Part shown: positions 17,170 to 26,368 of the stretch, in pieces
How positions within the stretch are numbered: position 1 is the stretch's first letter
Layout: each line of letters opens with the position of its first letter
Source of the DNA: Acidobacteriaceae bacterium
GTDB lineage: Bacteria > Acidobacteriota > Terriglobia > Terriglobales > Acidobacteriaceae
Assembly: GCA_031296355.1 (NCBI GenBank)
Contig: JARLFX010000262.1
Location: 1 to 27,214, forward strand
Length of the DNA: 27,214 nt
Reading direction: 5' to 3'
Notes under the pieces: model-generated
Databases searched by the model: none
What the model was told of the DNA's origin: nothing
What the model saw: the letters and a program-made list of their open reading frames with translations, nothing else
Program-made: the position numbers and the translations under genes

Positions 17170-18996
17170 ATGCGTCCTGTCCGCTTCATCGCCTTTGCCC
17201 TTTCGTTGCTGATGCTCCTTCCGCTGCATCGCTCTCTCGTCGCACAGGCCGTACCGTCGCCATCCTCCGATGAGCCCTCGCTTGTCATCCGCCGGCAGAC
17301 GCATCTCGTCGTGCTCGATGTGGTTGTCGTTGACAAGAAGCTGAACCCCATCTCCGGCCTCAAGCCGTCAGACTTCATCGTCCTCGAGAAGAGCCAGCCC
17401 CAGACCATTCGCAATTTTGATGAGCACGCGCCGGCGCCGCAACCGCTCTCACGGCCTGCCATGCCCAAGCTTCCGCCCAACACCTTCACCAACTACACCC
17501 CCGTGCCCGATGGCAACGGCCCCGTCAACATCCTTCTGCTCGACGCGCTCAACACGCCCATGAAGGATCAAGCCTACGTCCGCTATCAGATGCTGCAGTA
17601 CCTCAAGAACATGCCAGCCGGCACGCGCGTTGCCGTCTTCGGCCTCACCACCCACCTGCGTATCCTGCAGGGCTTCACCTCCGATCCGGAAACCCTCCGC
17701 ACCGTCCTCTCCGGCAAGAAGGGCCTGCCCAGCAGCTCCGTCCTGCTCAACGATCCCGTCAACGGCGACTATCCCGGTAATGACATGGCCGCCTTCGGCA
17801 ACGCACCAGACTTCGACGCCGTCAGCTCCAGCGTGACGCAGTTTCAGGCAGAAACCCAGAGCTATCAGAAGCAGCTCCGCGCCCGCATGACGCTCGACGC
17901 CATGAACGATCTGGCCCGCTACCTGGTCGGCATCCCCGGCCGCAAGAATCTCATCTGGTTCTCCGGCTCCTTCCCCTTGAACATCATGCCCGACGGAGAC
18001 ATCGACAATCCCTTCGCCGTCATGGCCTCCATGGAAGATGAGTTCCGCCGGACCACGGACATGATGACGCAGAGTCAGGTCGCCGTCTATCCCGTCGATG
18101 CGCGCGGCCTCATGACTCCGCCCATGTTCTCCGCCGCCAACAGCGGTAGCCAGTACGTCCGCAACCCCAACGCCATGCTCAACGATCTCGGCAAATGGGA
18201 CCAGCAGACCGCCGAGGAGCATATGACCATGGACGACATGGCAGACGCCACCGGCGGCAAAGCCTTCTACAACACCAATGGGCTGAAAGAAGCCGTCACA
18301 AAATCCATCAGCCTCGGCTCGCACTACTACACCATTACGTACCGCCCCACCAACGATAAGTGGATCGGCGACTTCCGCAAGATCAAGGTGAAGCTCGCCA
18401 ATGGCGAAGACGGCTACCAACTCTACTATCGCCACGGCTACTACGCGGATGACCCTGACCACCCACGCGATTCACATACGGCGGTCGCTCCCCCGCCCAG
18501 CGCCATGCGCACCGCACTACTGCGCGGAGCCCCCGATCCCACCCAGATCATCTTTGAAGCCCACATCGCCAAAGTCTCGCCCGAACCAACTCCCACCGCG
18601 GCCATCGGCAACGAACCCGATGCCAAACTGCACGGCCCCTATATCACCTATGCGGTCAACTACGGTGTGGACGCCCGCAACATCTCCTTCCAGGCCACGC
18701 CAGACGGCGTCTACCACGGGCGTATCGAATTCATAGTGCTGCTCTACGACGCTGACGGCAACCTCTTAAACTCCATCAGCAACACGATGGAGGCAAATCT
18801 CGCCTCCGCCACCTACTCGAATGTGCTCAAGCACGGCCTCCAGATGTCGCAGCTCATCAGCGTGCCGCAAGATCCCAAACACAAGGGCGAATACTACCTG
18901 CGCATGGGTGTGCACGACATCCCCGGTGACCGCGTCGGCGCCGTCGAAGTACCGGTCAGTGCCGTGCATGCAGAACCTGCCCCCGCAAAGCAGTAA
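17170..18996 (+). CDS. Secreted VWFA-related protein (acidobacterial type)
   Basis: The protein has 608 residues with a signal peptide (FIAFALSLLMLLPLHRSLVAQ, residues 6-26 region). The early block VVLDVVVVDKKLNPISGLKPSDFIVLE and the later GPVNILLLDALNTP, GIPGRKNLIWFSGSFP and DMADATGGKAFYNTN are typical of the VWFA-related domain family that is expanded in Acidobacteria (TIGR03436). The usual MIDAS DxSxS is replaced by DALNT, so canonical metal-dependent ligand binding is doubtful. The last 170 residues are a beta-rich region without a recognised name. The protein should act in the periplasm or outer envelope; its partner is unknown. It is downstream of mtnA and upstream of a small membrane protein gene that starts 12 nt after its stop. 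Confidence 0.9.
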   Translation: MRPVRFIAFALSLLMLLPLHRSLVAQAVPSPSSDEPSLVIRRQTHLVVLDVVVVDKKLNPISGLKPSDFIVLEKSQPQTIRNFDEHAPAPQPLSRPAMPKLPPNTFTNYTPVPDGNGPVNILLLDALNTPMKDQAYVRYQMLQYLKNMPAGTRVAVFGLTTHLRILQGFTSDPETLRTVLSGKKGLPSSSVLLNDPVNGDYPGNDMAAFGNAPDFDAVSSSVTQFQAETQSYQKQLRARMTLDAMNDLARYLVGIPGRKNLIWFSGSFPLNIMPDGDIDNPFAVMASMEDEFRRTTDMMTQSQVAVYPVDARGLMTPPMFSAANSGSQYVRNPNAMLNDLGKWDQQTAEEHMTMDDMADATGGKAFYNTNGLKEAVTKSISLGSHYYTITYRPTNDKWIGDFRKIKVKLANGEDGYQLYYRHGYYADDPDHPRDSHTAVAPPPSAMRTALLRGAPDPTQIIFEAHIAKVSPEPTPTAAIGNEPDAKLHGPYITYAVNYGVDARNISFQATPDGVYHGRIEFIVLLYDADGNLLNSISNTMEANLASATYSNVLKHGLQMSQLISVPQDPKHKGEYYLRMGVHDIPGDRVGAVEVPVSAVHAEPAPAKQ

Positions 18997-19008
18997 TCTA
19001 TTTCTGGC

Positions 19009-19311
19009 ATGCGCCCTGCCTTCCTCGATCTTCGTCGCCACTCACTCCTGCGTGGCTCTGCGCTCGTCCTCGGCTCTCTGGCCCTGGCCTTCCGCCTCGC
19101 TCACTTCCCCGCGAACCGCCCCACCCTGCTTCTCCTCATTCCCGCTATCACCGCCTTCGCCGGAGCATTTGAGACCCTCCGCTGCGTGCAGCGCCGCTGG
19201 TCGCTCTATCACGCGGGCGTCATGTTTTCTCTCTATATGGACGTGATGGCCATTGCCATGATCCTCTTCCTCCTGCTCTACCCCTACATGCCCTGGGTCA
19301 CCCCTCATTAG
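19009..19311 (+). CDS. Small three-TM membrane protein
   Basis: The protein has 100 residues. Three hydrophobic segments are visible at about residues 16-28 (RGSALVLGSLALAFRLA), 38-53 (PTLLLLIPAITAFAGAF) and 72-95 (MFSLYMDVMAIAMILFLLLY), with a basic N-terminus. No family is recognised. It starts 12 nt after the stop of the VWFA-related gene, so the two are probably co-transcribed and may be functionally linked at the envelope. The Shine-Dalgarno is weak. Its stop lies at the edge of the tandem repeat that follows. Confidence 0.7.
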   Translation: MRPAFLDLRRHSLLRGSALVLGSLALAFRLAHFPANRPTLLLLIPAITAFAGAFETLRCVQRRWSLYHAGVMFSLYMDVMAIAMILFLLLYPYMPWVTPH

Positions 19312-19330
19312 CGCCATTCCATTCCCTAGG

Positions 19331-19426
19331 CGTTAGTCATTCCCCAGTCGTAGGTATTTGTCATTCCGCATCACCACATATTTGTCATCCCTCAGCCCTA
19401 TATATTTGTCATTCCGCAGCGCAGCG
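19331..19426 (+). repeat. Four 24-nt degenerate tandem repeats
   Basis: Four contiguous units of exactly 24 nt (19331-19354, 19355-19378, 19379-19402, 19403-19426) share the core TATTTGTCATTCCGCA or close variants. A fifth, weaker unit may sit at 19307-19330, which would include the preceding stop codon. The last unit merges into the hairpin repeat described next. The array lies between the small membrane gene and mscL. Confidence 0.75.
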
Positions 19427-19436
19427 ACGGAATCTG
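19408..19436 (+). repeat. Dispersed hairpin repeat (second GTCATTC...GAATC copy)
   Basis: ATTCCG (19411-19416) pairs with CGGAAT (19428-19433) around an 11-nt GC-rich loop. The frame GTCATTC...GAATC is shared with the element at 6603-6634, suggesting both belong to one dispersed repeat family. It is followed by a run of T (19438-19443), so it could also terminate transcription on the plus strand. Confidence 0.6.
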
Positions 19437-19526
19437 CTTTTTTCTGCCCCGCTGACTTGCTGACTCGCCGCCCTTCGCCGCAAATGCTAAACTGACCGTC
19501 AATTCTTCAACGGAGGCACACGCAAC

Positions 19527-19922
19527 ATGCTTAAGGGATTTCGTGATTTCATTCTGCGCGGCAACGTGGTCGACCTGGCCGTCGCCGTCATCATCGGCGG
19601 AGCATTCGGCGCCATCGTCAACTCTCTGGTGAAAGACCTCATCACCCCGCTCATCGCCGCCATCGTCGGCAAGCCGGACTTCTCCGCCCTGGTACTGCAT
19701 GTACACGGCGGCGCCATCACCTACGGCAACTTCCTCAACGCAGCCATCTCGTTCCTGCTCATTGGCAGCGCGGTCTACTTCTTCATGGTGATGCCCATGC
19801 AGTATGTTGTGAAGCGGATCAGCGGTCCCGCAGCAGCCACCACCAAACCCTGCCCGGAGTGCCTCTCAGAGATTCCGCTCCCCGCCAAACGCTGCAAATT
19901 CTGCGCCCAGCCTGTCGCCTGA
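19527..19922 (+). CDS. mscL: Large-conductance mechanosensitive channel with C-terminal zinc ribbon
   Basis: The protein has 131 residues. MscL is a pentameric inner-membrane channel that opens under tension to release solutes in hypo-osmotic shock. The N-terminal helix MLKGFRDFILRGNVVDLAVAVIIGGAFG (residues 1-28) and TM1/TM2 (AFGAIVNSLVKDLITPLIAA and NAAISFLLIGSAVYFFMVMP) are classic. The C-terminus replaces the usual charged helical bundle with a zinc-ribbon-like PCPECLSEIP...RCKFCAQ (two CxxC pairs), a variant seen in several phyla. GGAGG at 19512-19516 is the Shine-Dalgarno. The zinc ribbon may stabilise the cytoplasmic assembly; this is inferred. Confidence 0.95.
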   Translation: MLKGFRDFILRGNVVDLAVAVIIGGAFGAIVNSLVKDLITPLIAAIVGKPDFSALVLHVHGGAITYGNFLNAAISFLLIGSAVYFFMVMPMQYVVKRISGPAAATTKPCPECLSEIPLPAKRCKFCAQPVA

Positions 19923-19939
19923 TCGCCACAGATTTGTTT

Positions 19940-19986
19940 CCGTTAAGGGCACGCCTTCAGCCGTGCCAACACACTCAAAATAACGG
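19940..19986 (+). repeat. Two-tier palindromic repeat
   Basis: Outer arms CCGTTA (19940-19945) and TAACGG (19981-19986) enclose an inner hairpin GGCACG (19948-19953)/CGTGCC (19962-19967). Sequences like the inner hairpin recur in acidobacterial intergenic regions by recollection. It lies just downstream of mscL and might also act in termination. Confidence 0.6.
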
Positions 19987-20000
19987 CGCGCTTTAGAAGC

Positions 20001-20117
20001 TGCTGAAAAGTAGTTGTCTTGAAAGGGCGGGACTTCAGTCCCGCCGCAACCCCATCTTCTCAGTGTGGCTTTAGCCACTGAGGGACTATTGACGGGTAGA
20101 GAAGGGCTTTTTCAGCA
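20001..20117. repeat. MITE-like element with terminal inverted repeats and two internal hairpins
   Basis: TGCTGAAAAG (20001-20010) and CTTTTTCAGCA (20107-20117) are inverted ends differing by one A. Inside are a near-perfect palindrome GGCGGGACTTCAGTCCCGCC (20026-20045) and a hairpin with a 2-nt bulge at 20061-20080 (CAGTGTGGCT/AGCCACTG). No ORF is present. The structure suggests a non-autonomous mobile or REP-type repeat between the convergent mscL and MFS genes. Confidence 0.6.
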
Positions 20118-20150
20118 TCCCCTTTAACCCCTGAGGTCATCGCCCGTCGC

Positions 20151-21515
20151 CTAATCGAACCGCCGCAGCGCCCGTGACCGTGCAAACACCAGCACAAAGC
20201 AGATCATCGCGCACACCGTCATGCTCGCCACCGCGTGCGGCGCAGGCATATAGCGTGAGAGCCACCCAATAATCAGGCTGCCCACCGGCGGCAATCCCAG
20301 GAACGCCGTCGTGTAAATCCCCATCACCCGCCCGCGCATCGCATCCGTCGAAAGCTGCTGCATGCTCATGTTCATGATGGCGATGGAGAGGATCATCCCA
20401 AACCCTTCCACAAACATCAGCATAGACGCCAGCGCGAAGTTGCGCGTGTAGCAGAAGACCAGCAGCCCGCACATCACACCCAAAATCGACACAAACAAAA
20501 TCCGTCCGCGTCCATGCATCTTGCCCTGCTTCGATACCGTATGCGCCACGAACAGCGCGGAGATCAGCGCGCCCGTCCCGCTGCACGCCATCATGAACCC
20601 CAGCCCGCGTTCGCTGCTATGCAGAACATTCCGCGCAAAGTATGGGATGAACGTGATAAACGGCATCAGGAACAGGCTGATGCTCATCACCATCCACACC
20701 AACCCATGCATCTCCGGCACGCTGCGCACATAGCGGAAGCCGTCGCGCAGGCTCTCCAGCACACTCTGTCGCCGCACCGGCTTCGGTGTCACCGGCAGTT
20801 TGATGCGCGCCACCGCAAAGATCACTGCCAGAAAACTCAGTCCGTTCAGAAAGAAGTTTCCCGCCACGCCCACCAGCGCCACCGCATAGCCGCCCAGCGT
20901 CGGCCCGATAATGCGCGACAGGTTGAACTGCACCGTGTTCAGCGCCACAGCATTCGACAGGTCTTCCCGCCGCACCAGCGAAGGCACCATCGCCTGGTAG
21001 ATCGGCGCATTCAGCGCAGACGCCACTCCGTTCAGAAAACTCAGCAGCGCCAGTTGCCATATGCTGATCACCTTGAAGTAGACCAGCGCAGACAGCATGA
21101 AAGCGAACACCATCATCGCCGTCTGCGTGCACAGCAGCAGCACCCGCTTGCTCGCGCGGTCCGCGATCACGCCGCCATACAGCGTGAAGATCAGGAACGG
21201 GATCGCCGCCACAAAACCGATAAATCCCAGCCATGATGGCGACTCCGTAAGCTGCAGGATCAGCCAGCCTAGAGCCAGATTCTGCATCCACGTGCCGATA
21301 TTCGAAAGAAAGTTGCCCGTCCAGAAATACAGGAACGAATCATTCCGCAGCGCGCGAAAAACCGGCGGCAGCCTGCGTTCTACCGTGGTAAGTACAGCAG
21401 GATGCGTCGCCGCATCTGCCTCCACCACGTCCGCGATGGCTGGGATTCCAGTCGTCAGTCCGGCAGAAGTATTGTTGAGCGTACTCTCACGTTCTTCGTC
21501 TTCCCGCTGCCCCAA
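20151..21515 (-). CDS. MFS transporter (MFS_3/EntS-like)
   Basis: The protein has 454 residues with about 12 hydrophobic segments after a 50-residue hydrophilic N-terminus. The blocks SNIGTWMQNLALGWLILQLT, GVIADRASKRVLLL (the loop 2-3 motif with D and R/K) and AMRGRVMGIYTTAFLG are typical of the MFS_3 group that includes the enterobactin exporter EntS and many drug or metabolite exporters. The frame begins with TTG at 21515; a GTG pair some 29 codons later is another possible start, so the true N-terminus is uncertain. Substrate is unknown, and export is inferred from family. It is divergent from the peptidase gene, sharing a short intergenic region. Confidence 0.9.
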   Translation of the reverse strand: MGQREDEERESTLNNTSAGLTTGIPAIADVVEADAATHPAVLTTVERRLPPVFRALRNDSFLYFWTGNFLSNIGTWMQNLALGWLILQLTESPSWLGFIGFVAAIPFLIFTLYGGVIADRASKRVLLLCTQTAMMVFAFMLSALVYFKVISIWQLALLSFLNGVASALNAPIYQAMVPSLVRREDLSNAVALNTVQFNLSRIIGPTLGGYAVALVGVAGNFFLNGLSFLAVIFAVARIKLPVTPKPVRRQSVLESLRDGFRYVRSVPEMHGLVWMVMSISLFLMPFITFIPYFARNVLHSSERGLGFMMACSGTGALISALFVAHTVSKQGKMHGRGRILFVSILGVMCGLLVFCYTRNFALASMLMFVEGFGMILSIAIMNMSMQQLSTDAMRGRVMGIYTTAFLGLPPVGSLIIGWLSRYMPAPHAVASMTVCAMICFVLVFARSRALRRFD

Positions 21516-21574
21516 GTGTCATCCCCGCATCGATTCAACCGCTACCTCTAGTGTAATCTGTGCTTTGTAGAGCT

Positions 21575-23725
21575 ATGTCCATACACCGCTTCAGCATTTT
21601 GCCGGCGCTCGCCCGTCCCGCCATCTGCGCGCTTCTGCTCAGTGCGGTCTGCCTGTCCGCAGGCGCACAGCAATCTCCCGCGCCCACCGTCTTCGGCTTC
21701 CGCGATTTCTCCGCCCAGCAAAAACTCGATGCCGCGTTCCTTGCCGTGCCCAGCGCCGAACTCGCCGGCCAGCACCTCAAGTTCCTCACCGCCGAACCTC
21801 ACTGGGCCAGTTCGCCCGAAGATGCAAAGACCGCGCAGTACGTCGCCGCGCACTTCCGTCAGGCTGGCCTCCAGACTGAGATCATTCCCTTCCGCGTTCT
21901 ACTCAACAAACCAAAGAGCCTGCTCATTGAAGCATTCGACGCCCAGGGCGTCCGCCTCATGTCCGGCCCCACGCCAGAGCACCTCACTCCGGCTGAGGGC
22001 TCCGACCCGTTTCAGAATGACTCCCGCGTTCTGCCTCCTTTCAACGGCTCCTCCGCCTCCGGCGATGTCACTGCCGAAGCGGTCTACGCAAATTTCGGCA
22101 CTCTCGCAGACTTCGATCGCCTTGCCCAGCTTGGCATCAGCATCAAGGGCAAGATCGTCATCGTTCGCTACGGCGAAAACTTTCGCGGCGTGAAGTCCTA
22201 CATCGCCCAGCAACGCGGCGCGCTCGGCGTACTCATCTACTCTGATCCCGCAGACACCGGCTACACCCGTGGCGATACCTGGCCCAAGGGCCCCTTCCTG
22301 CCAGAGACCGGGGTACAGCGCGGCTCCGTGCAGTTCATCTTTCGCCACACCGGCGATCCGGAGACGCCCGGCTTCGCCTCCACGCTCGATCTCCCAGACA
22401 GCGCTCGCCTGCCCGCGGATAAGATCACCTCGCAGCCCTCTATCCCCGTCAATCCGCTCTCCTGGCACGATGCAGCTCCCATCCTGCACGCACTCTCCGG
22501 CCCCGAAGCTCCGCATGAGTGGCAAGGCGGCCTGCCCTTCCCCTACCATCTCGGCGGCTCCGGCGTAAAAGTCCACATGCGCCTTGAGCAGGATTACGCC
22601 CGCCGCGTCATCTGGGACGTCATCGGCACTATTCCCGGTACCGACGCACCCGACCAATGGGTTGTCGTCGGCAATCATCGCGATGCCTGGGTCTACGGCG
22701 CATCCGATCCCGGCAGCGGCACCGCCGCCATGCTTGAGACCGTCCACGGCCTCGGCACATTGCTCCAGCAGGGCTGGCGGCCAAAGCGCACCATCGTCGT
22801 CGCCAGTTGGGACGCGGAAGAACAGGGCCTCGTTGGCTCCACCGAATGGTGCGAGCTCAACGCCTCCGCCCTCGCCCACGCCGCCGTCTATCTCAACACC
22901 GACGTTTCCGTCTCTGGTCCGCACTTCAATGCAAAGTCCGTTCCCTCGCTGCAGCAGTTTCTGCGCCAGATCGCCACCGAAGTCCCCAGCCCCGCCGGCG
23001 GCACCGTCTATGACCAGTGGCGCGCCGATCAATCACTCCCCGCTGTCACCGCCCCATCGGTCCTCCCCGCCAAAGACGTCCACCTGTCCGACCTCGGCGG
23101 CGGCTCAGACTACACGCCCTTCCTCCAGCATCTCGGCGTGCCAGCAACCGACATCTCATCCGATGGCTCCTACGCCGTCTATCACTCCGTCTTCGACAAC
23201 TACAGCTGGTTTGTGAAGTATGCTGACCCCACCTTCGCCTACACCCAGCAGCAGGCGCGCATCTTCGGGCTTGAAGTCCTGCATATGGCAGACGCTGACG
23301 TTCTCCCCTACGACTACACCGCCTACGCCACCGCCATCCGCGGCTACATCGGCCACGCACAACACAATGCAGAATCCCTGAAGCTGGACTTCACCGCCGC
23401 CAAGGCCGCCTCTGCCCGCTTTACCGCTGCCGCTGCAGCAGCCCGCACCCGCCAACTGAACTTCACTGGCGACCTGCCTCTGCTCAACCGCCGCCTGCGC
23501 GATGTGGAAACAGCGCTACTCGAACCCGCCGGACTTCCCAACCGTCCCTTCTTCCGCCACACCATCTACGCCCCCGGCGAATACACCGGCTATGCTGCCG
23601 TCGTCATTCCCGGCGTGACCGAAGCCGTCAGCCTCGGCAACGCTCCCCGCGCACAGGCCCAGCTCGCCGCGCTCGCGTCCGCTCTCAACCGCGCCGCCGC
23701 CATCCTCGAAACCGCCGTCAGATAG
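21575..23725 (+). CDS. M28-family carboxypeptidase (GCPII/PSMA-like)
   Basis: The protein has 716 residues, close to glutamate carboxypeptidase II. ATG 21575 is preferred over GTG 21560 and yields a clean signal peptide ending near AGAQQ. Domain order is signal, N-terminal part of the peptidase, PA domain (about residues 150-310), M28 catalytic part and a helical TFR-like dimerisation domain. Co-catalytic zinc ligands and catalytic Glu are intact: H368 and D378 (NHRDAWVYGASDPGSG), E415-E416 (WDAEEQGLVGSTEW), D443 (NTDVSVSG) and H537 (YHSVFDNY). It should release C-terminal residues from peptides in the periplasm; preference for glutamate cannot be read. Frequent in Acidobacteria. Confidence 0.95.
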   Translation: MSIHRFSILPALARPAICALLLSAVCLSAGAQQSPAPTVFGFRDFSAQQKLDAAFLAVPSAELAGQHLKFLTAEPHWASSPEDAKTAQYVAAHFRQAGLQTEIIPFRVLLNKPKSLLIEAFDAQGVRLMSGPTPEHLTPAEGSDPFQNDSRVLPPFNGSSASGDVTAEAVYANFGTLADFDRLAQLGISIKGKIVIVRYGENFRGVKSYIAQQRGALGVLIYSDPADTGYTRGDTWPKGPFLPETGVQRGSVQFIFRHTGDPETPGFASTLDLPDSARLPADKITSQPSIPVNPLSWHDAAPILHALSGPEAPHEWQGGLPFPYHLGGSGVKVHMRLEQDYARRVIWDVIGTIPGTDAPDQWVVVGNHRDAWVYGASDPGSGTAAMLETVHGLGTLLQQGWRPKRTIVVASWDAEEQGLVGSTEWCELNASALAHAAVYLNTDVSVSGPHFNAKSVPSLQQFLRQIATEVPSPAGGTVYDQWRADQSLPAVTAPSVLPAKDVHLSDLGGGSDYTPFLQHLGVPATDISSDGSYAVYHSVFDNYSWFVKYADPTFAYTQQQARIFGLEVLHMADADVLPYDYTAYATAIRGYIGHAQHNAESLKLDFTAAKAASARFTAAAAAARTRQLNFTGDLPLLNRRLRDVETALLEPAGLPNRPFFRHTIYAPGEYTGYAAVVIPGVTEAVSLGNAPRAQAQLAALASALNRAAAILETAVR

Positions 23726-23837
23726 CCCCACCTACAACTTTCGCAGTACGCCCCCCTCACCCTGAAAGTGTTATGTCGCCCCTCGTCGCATTGGCCGATG
23801 ATTCTAGTACGCAGCAATCTCTGCGCCGAGGGTAGCC

Positions 23838-23939
23838 ATGATGTATGAAATTTTGATCGCTGTCATTGCGCTCAGTGCCGTCATCGCCCTCCCAGCCCTT
23901 GCCAGCCGCCACAATGATCCCGGAGAGAGCGGCCTATGA
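23838..23939 (+). CDS. Tiny hydrophobic peptide (33 residues)
   Basis: The ORF begins with two ATG codons (23838, 23841) and encodes an N-terminal membrane helix (YEILIAVIALSAVIALPALA) followed by a short charged tail. It is too small for a family call. Its stop overlaps the start of the next ORF (ATGA at 23936-23939), which supports real translation of both by coupling. The Shine-Dalgarno is weak (GAGGG at 23828-23832). It might be a small membrane regulator or a leader peptide for the next ORF. Confidence 0.45.
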   Translation: MMYEILIAVIALSAVIALPALASRHNDPGESGL

Positions 23940-24163
23940 CCAATTCTCGCGCGGGTCATCCCGGTTTTGAGCCTCTGCAGGACTGCTGCTGCATGAACCC
24001 TCCCCGCGTGCTCCGCCGTTACGTTGCCAGCATGGCCTTCAACTTCAGCGCCGTCCCTGAGCGCGTCGCCCTCTCCTCAGAGAGCCCCATCGTAGACCGC
24101 AACCCCGGCTCACACCGCCTTCTCCGCTTCTTCAGCCACGCCAACTTCCCCGCCGCCAGCTAA
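23936..24163 (+). CDS. Small hypothetical protein (75 residues)
   Basis: The predicted protein is 75 residues with a CCC triplet near residue 18 and no membrane segment. Its start overlaps the preceding tiny ORF by 4 nt and has GGAGAGA at 23921-23927 as a likely Shine-Dalgarno. Third positions are rich in C, as in the true genes around, and a strong hairpin terminator follows 18 nt after the stop. Together these suggest an expressed gene, but no family is recognised. Confidence 0.5.
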   Translation: MTNSRAGHPGFEPLQDCCCMNPPRVLRRYVASMAFNFSAVPERVALSSESPIVDRNPGSHRLLRFFSHANFPAAS

Positions 24164-24181
24164 CAAGTTCACAACGTAAAA

Positions 24182-24213
24182 AAGGCCGCATGAGCATCAG
24201 CTCATGCGGCCTT
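24182..24213. terminator. Bidirectional intrinsic terminator between the small ORFs and thiC
   Basis: AAGGCCGCATGAGC (24182-24195) and its exact complement (24200-24213) form a 14-bp stem with an ATCA loop. The plus strand continues CGTTTT, and on the minus strand the hairpin is followed by a T run (complement of the A run ending at 24183). It can end both the small-ORF transcript and thiC. Confidence 0.92.
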
Positions 24214-24230
24214 CGTTTTCTGCTCTGCAG

Positions 24231-25703
<1,473 letters not shown>

Positions 25704-25858
25704 CTAGTCGCCCTCGGGGGTATTTCAGAATAGGCGTAGCCTGTGCGGTTTTCGAACCCTTGCCAGACAACGCTGCCATTTGAGTATACGCCCCAAAAAT
25801 CCAGCTTGAGTGACGTACGTCACCAGCACCCCGGCGCGAATCCCGCTAGAATAATTAC

Positions 25859-26368
25859 GTGACTTCCTCTAAAAAATCCGGTATCGGGCGCATCGTCGCC
25901 GCAGCCATCGTCATCGTCGCCGTGGTCGGCTATCTCGCCTACACCGGCGTCCAGTCCAACAAGAGCTACTACGTCACCATCGCCGAGCTCCAGAGCATGG
26001 GCAACAAGGCCTTCACCCGCCATCTGCGTGTCGAAGGCTTCGTCAAGCCCGCGACCATCACCACAGACGGCCCGCACGCCACCTTCGTCCTCACGGAGTA
26101 TGAGAGCCACAGCGCCGCGGCAGCCGCTCATCCCAATCCGCAGACCATCACCGTCCGCTACGACGGCGCAGAGCCGCCGCCAGACACCTTCAAAGACAAC
26201 TCTCAGGCCCTGGCCATCGGAACCTACGGCCGCGACGGCGTCTTCCACGCCACCCAGCTCCAGGCCAAGTGCGCCTCCAAGTACGCCCCCGCCCCCGGAG
26301 CAACGCCCGGTGCCCCAGCTAAGACCGCTGCAGCAGAATCTATGAATTCACCTCAGAAGGCGAACTAA
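25859..26368 (+). CDS. ccmE: Cytochrome c maturation protein CcmE, Cys type
   Basis: The protein has 169 residues from a GTG start. CcmE is a membrane-anchored periplasmic heme chaperone of cytochrome c maturation system I. One N-terminal helix (residues 11-28) is followed by the OB-fold domain with VRYDGAEPPDTFKDN-like and GRDGVFHATQLQAK blocks. The covalent-heme site, H-x3-Y in Escherichia coli, reads C138-A-S-K-Y142 here, the CxxxY form described in archaea and some sulfate reducers. The tail is Pro/Ala-rich. An ABC ATPase gene follows on the same strand after an inverted, GC-poor gene. The stop overlaps that gene's stop by 3 nt. Confidence 0.85.
   Translation: MTSSKKSGIGRIVAAAIVIVAVVGYLAYTGVQSNKSYYVTIAELQSMGNKAFTRHLRVEGFVKPATITTDGPHATFVLTEYESHSAAAAAHPNPQTITVRYDGAEPPPDTFKDNSQALAIGTYGRDGVFHATQLQAKCASKYAPAPGATPGAPAKTAAAESMNSPQKAN

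Noticed and set aside
19331..19426. CRISPR-like array
   Set aside because: The 24-nt units are contiguous and degenerate, without unique spacers, and no cas genes are present.
23726..23837. Non-coding RNA gene between the peptidase and the small ORFs
   Set aside because: No stable hairpin, terminator or known RNA motif is visible in these 112 nt.
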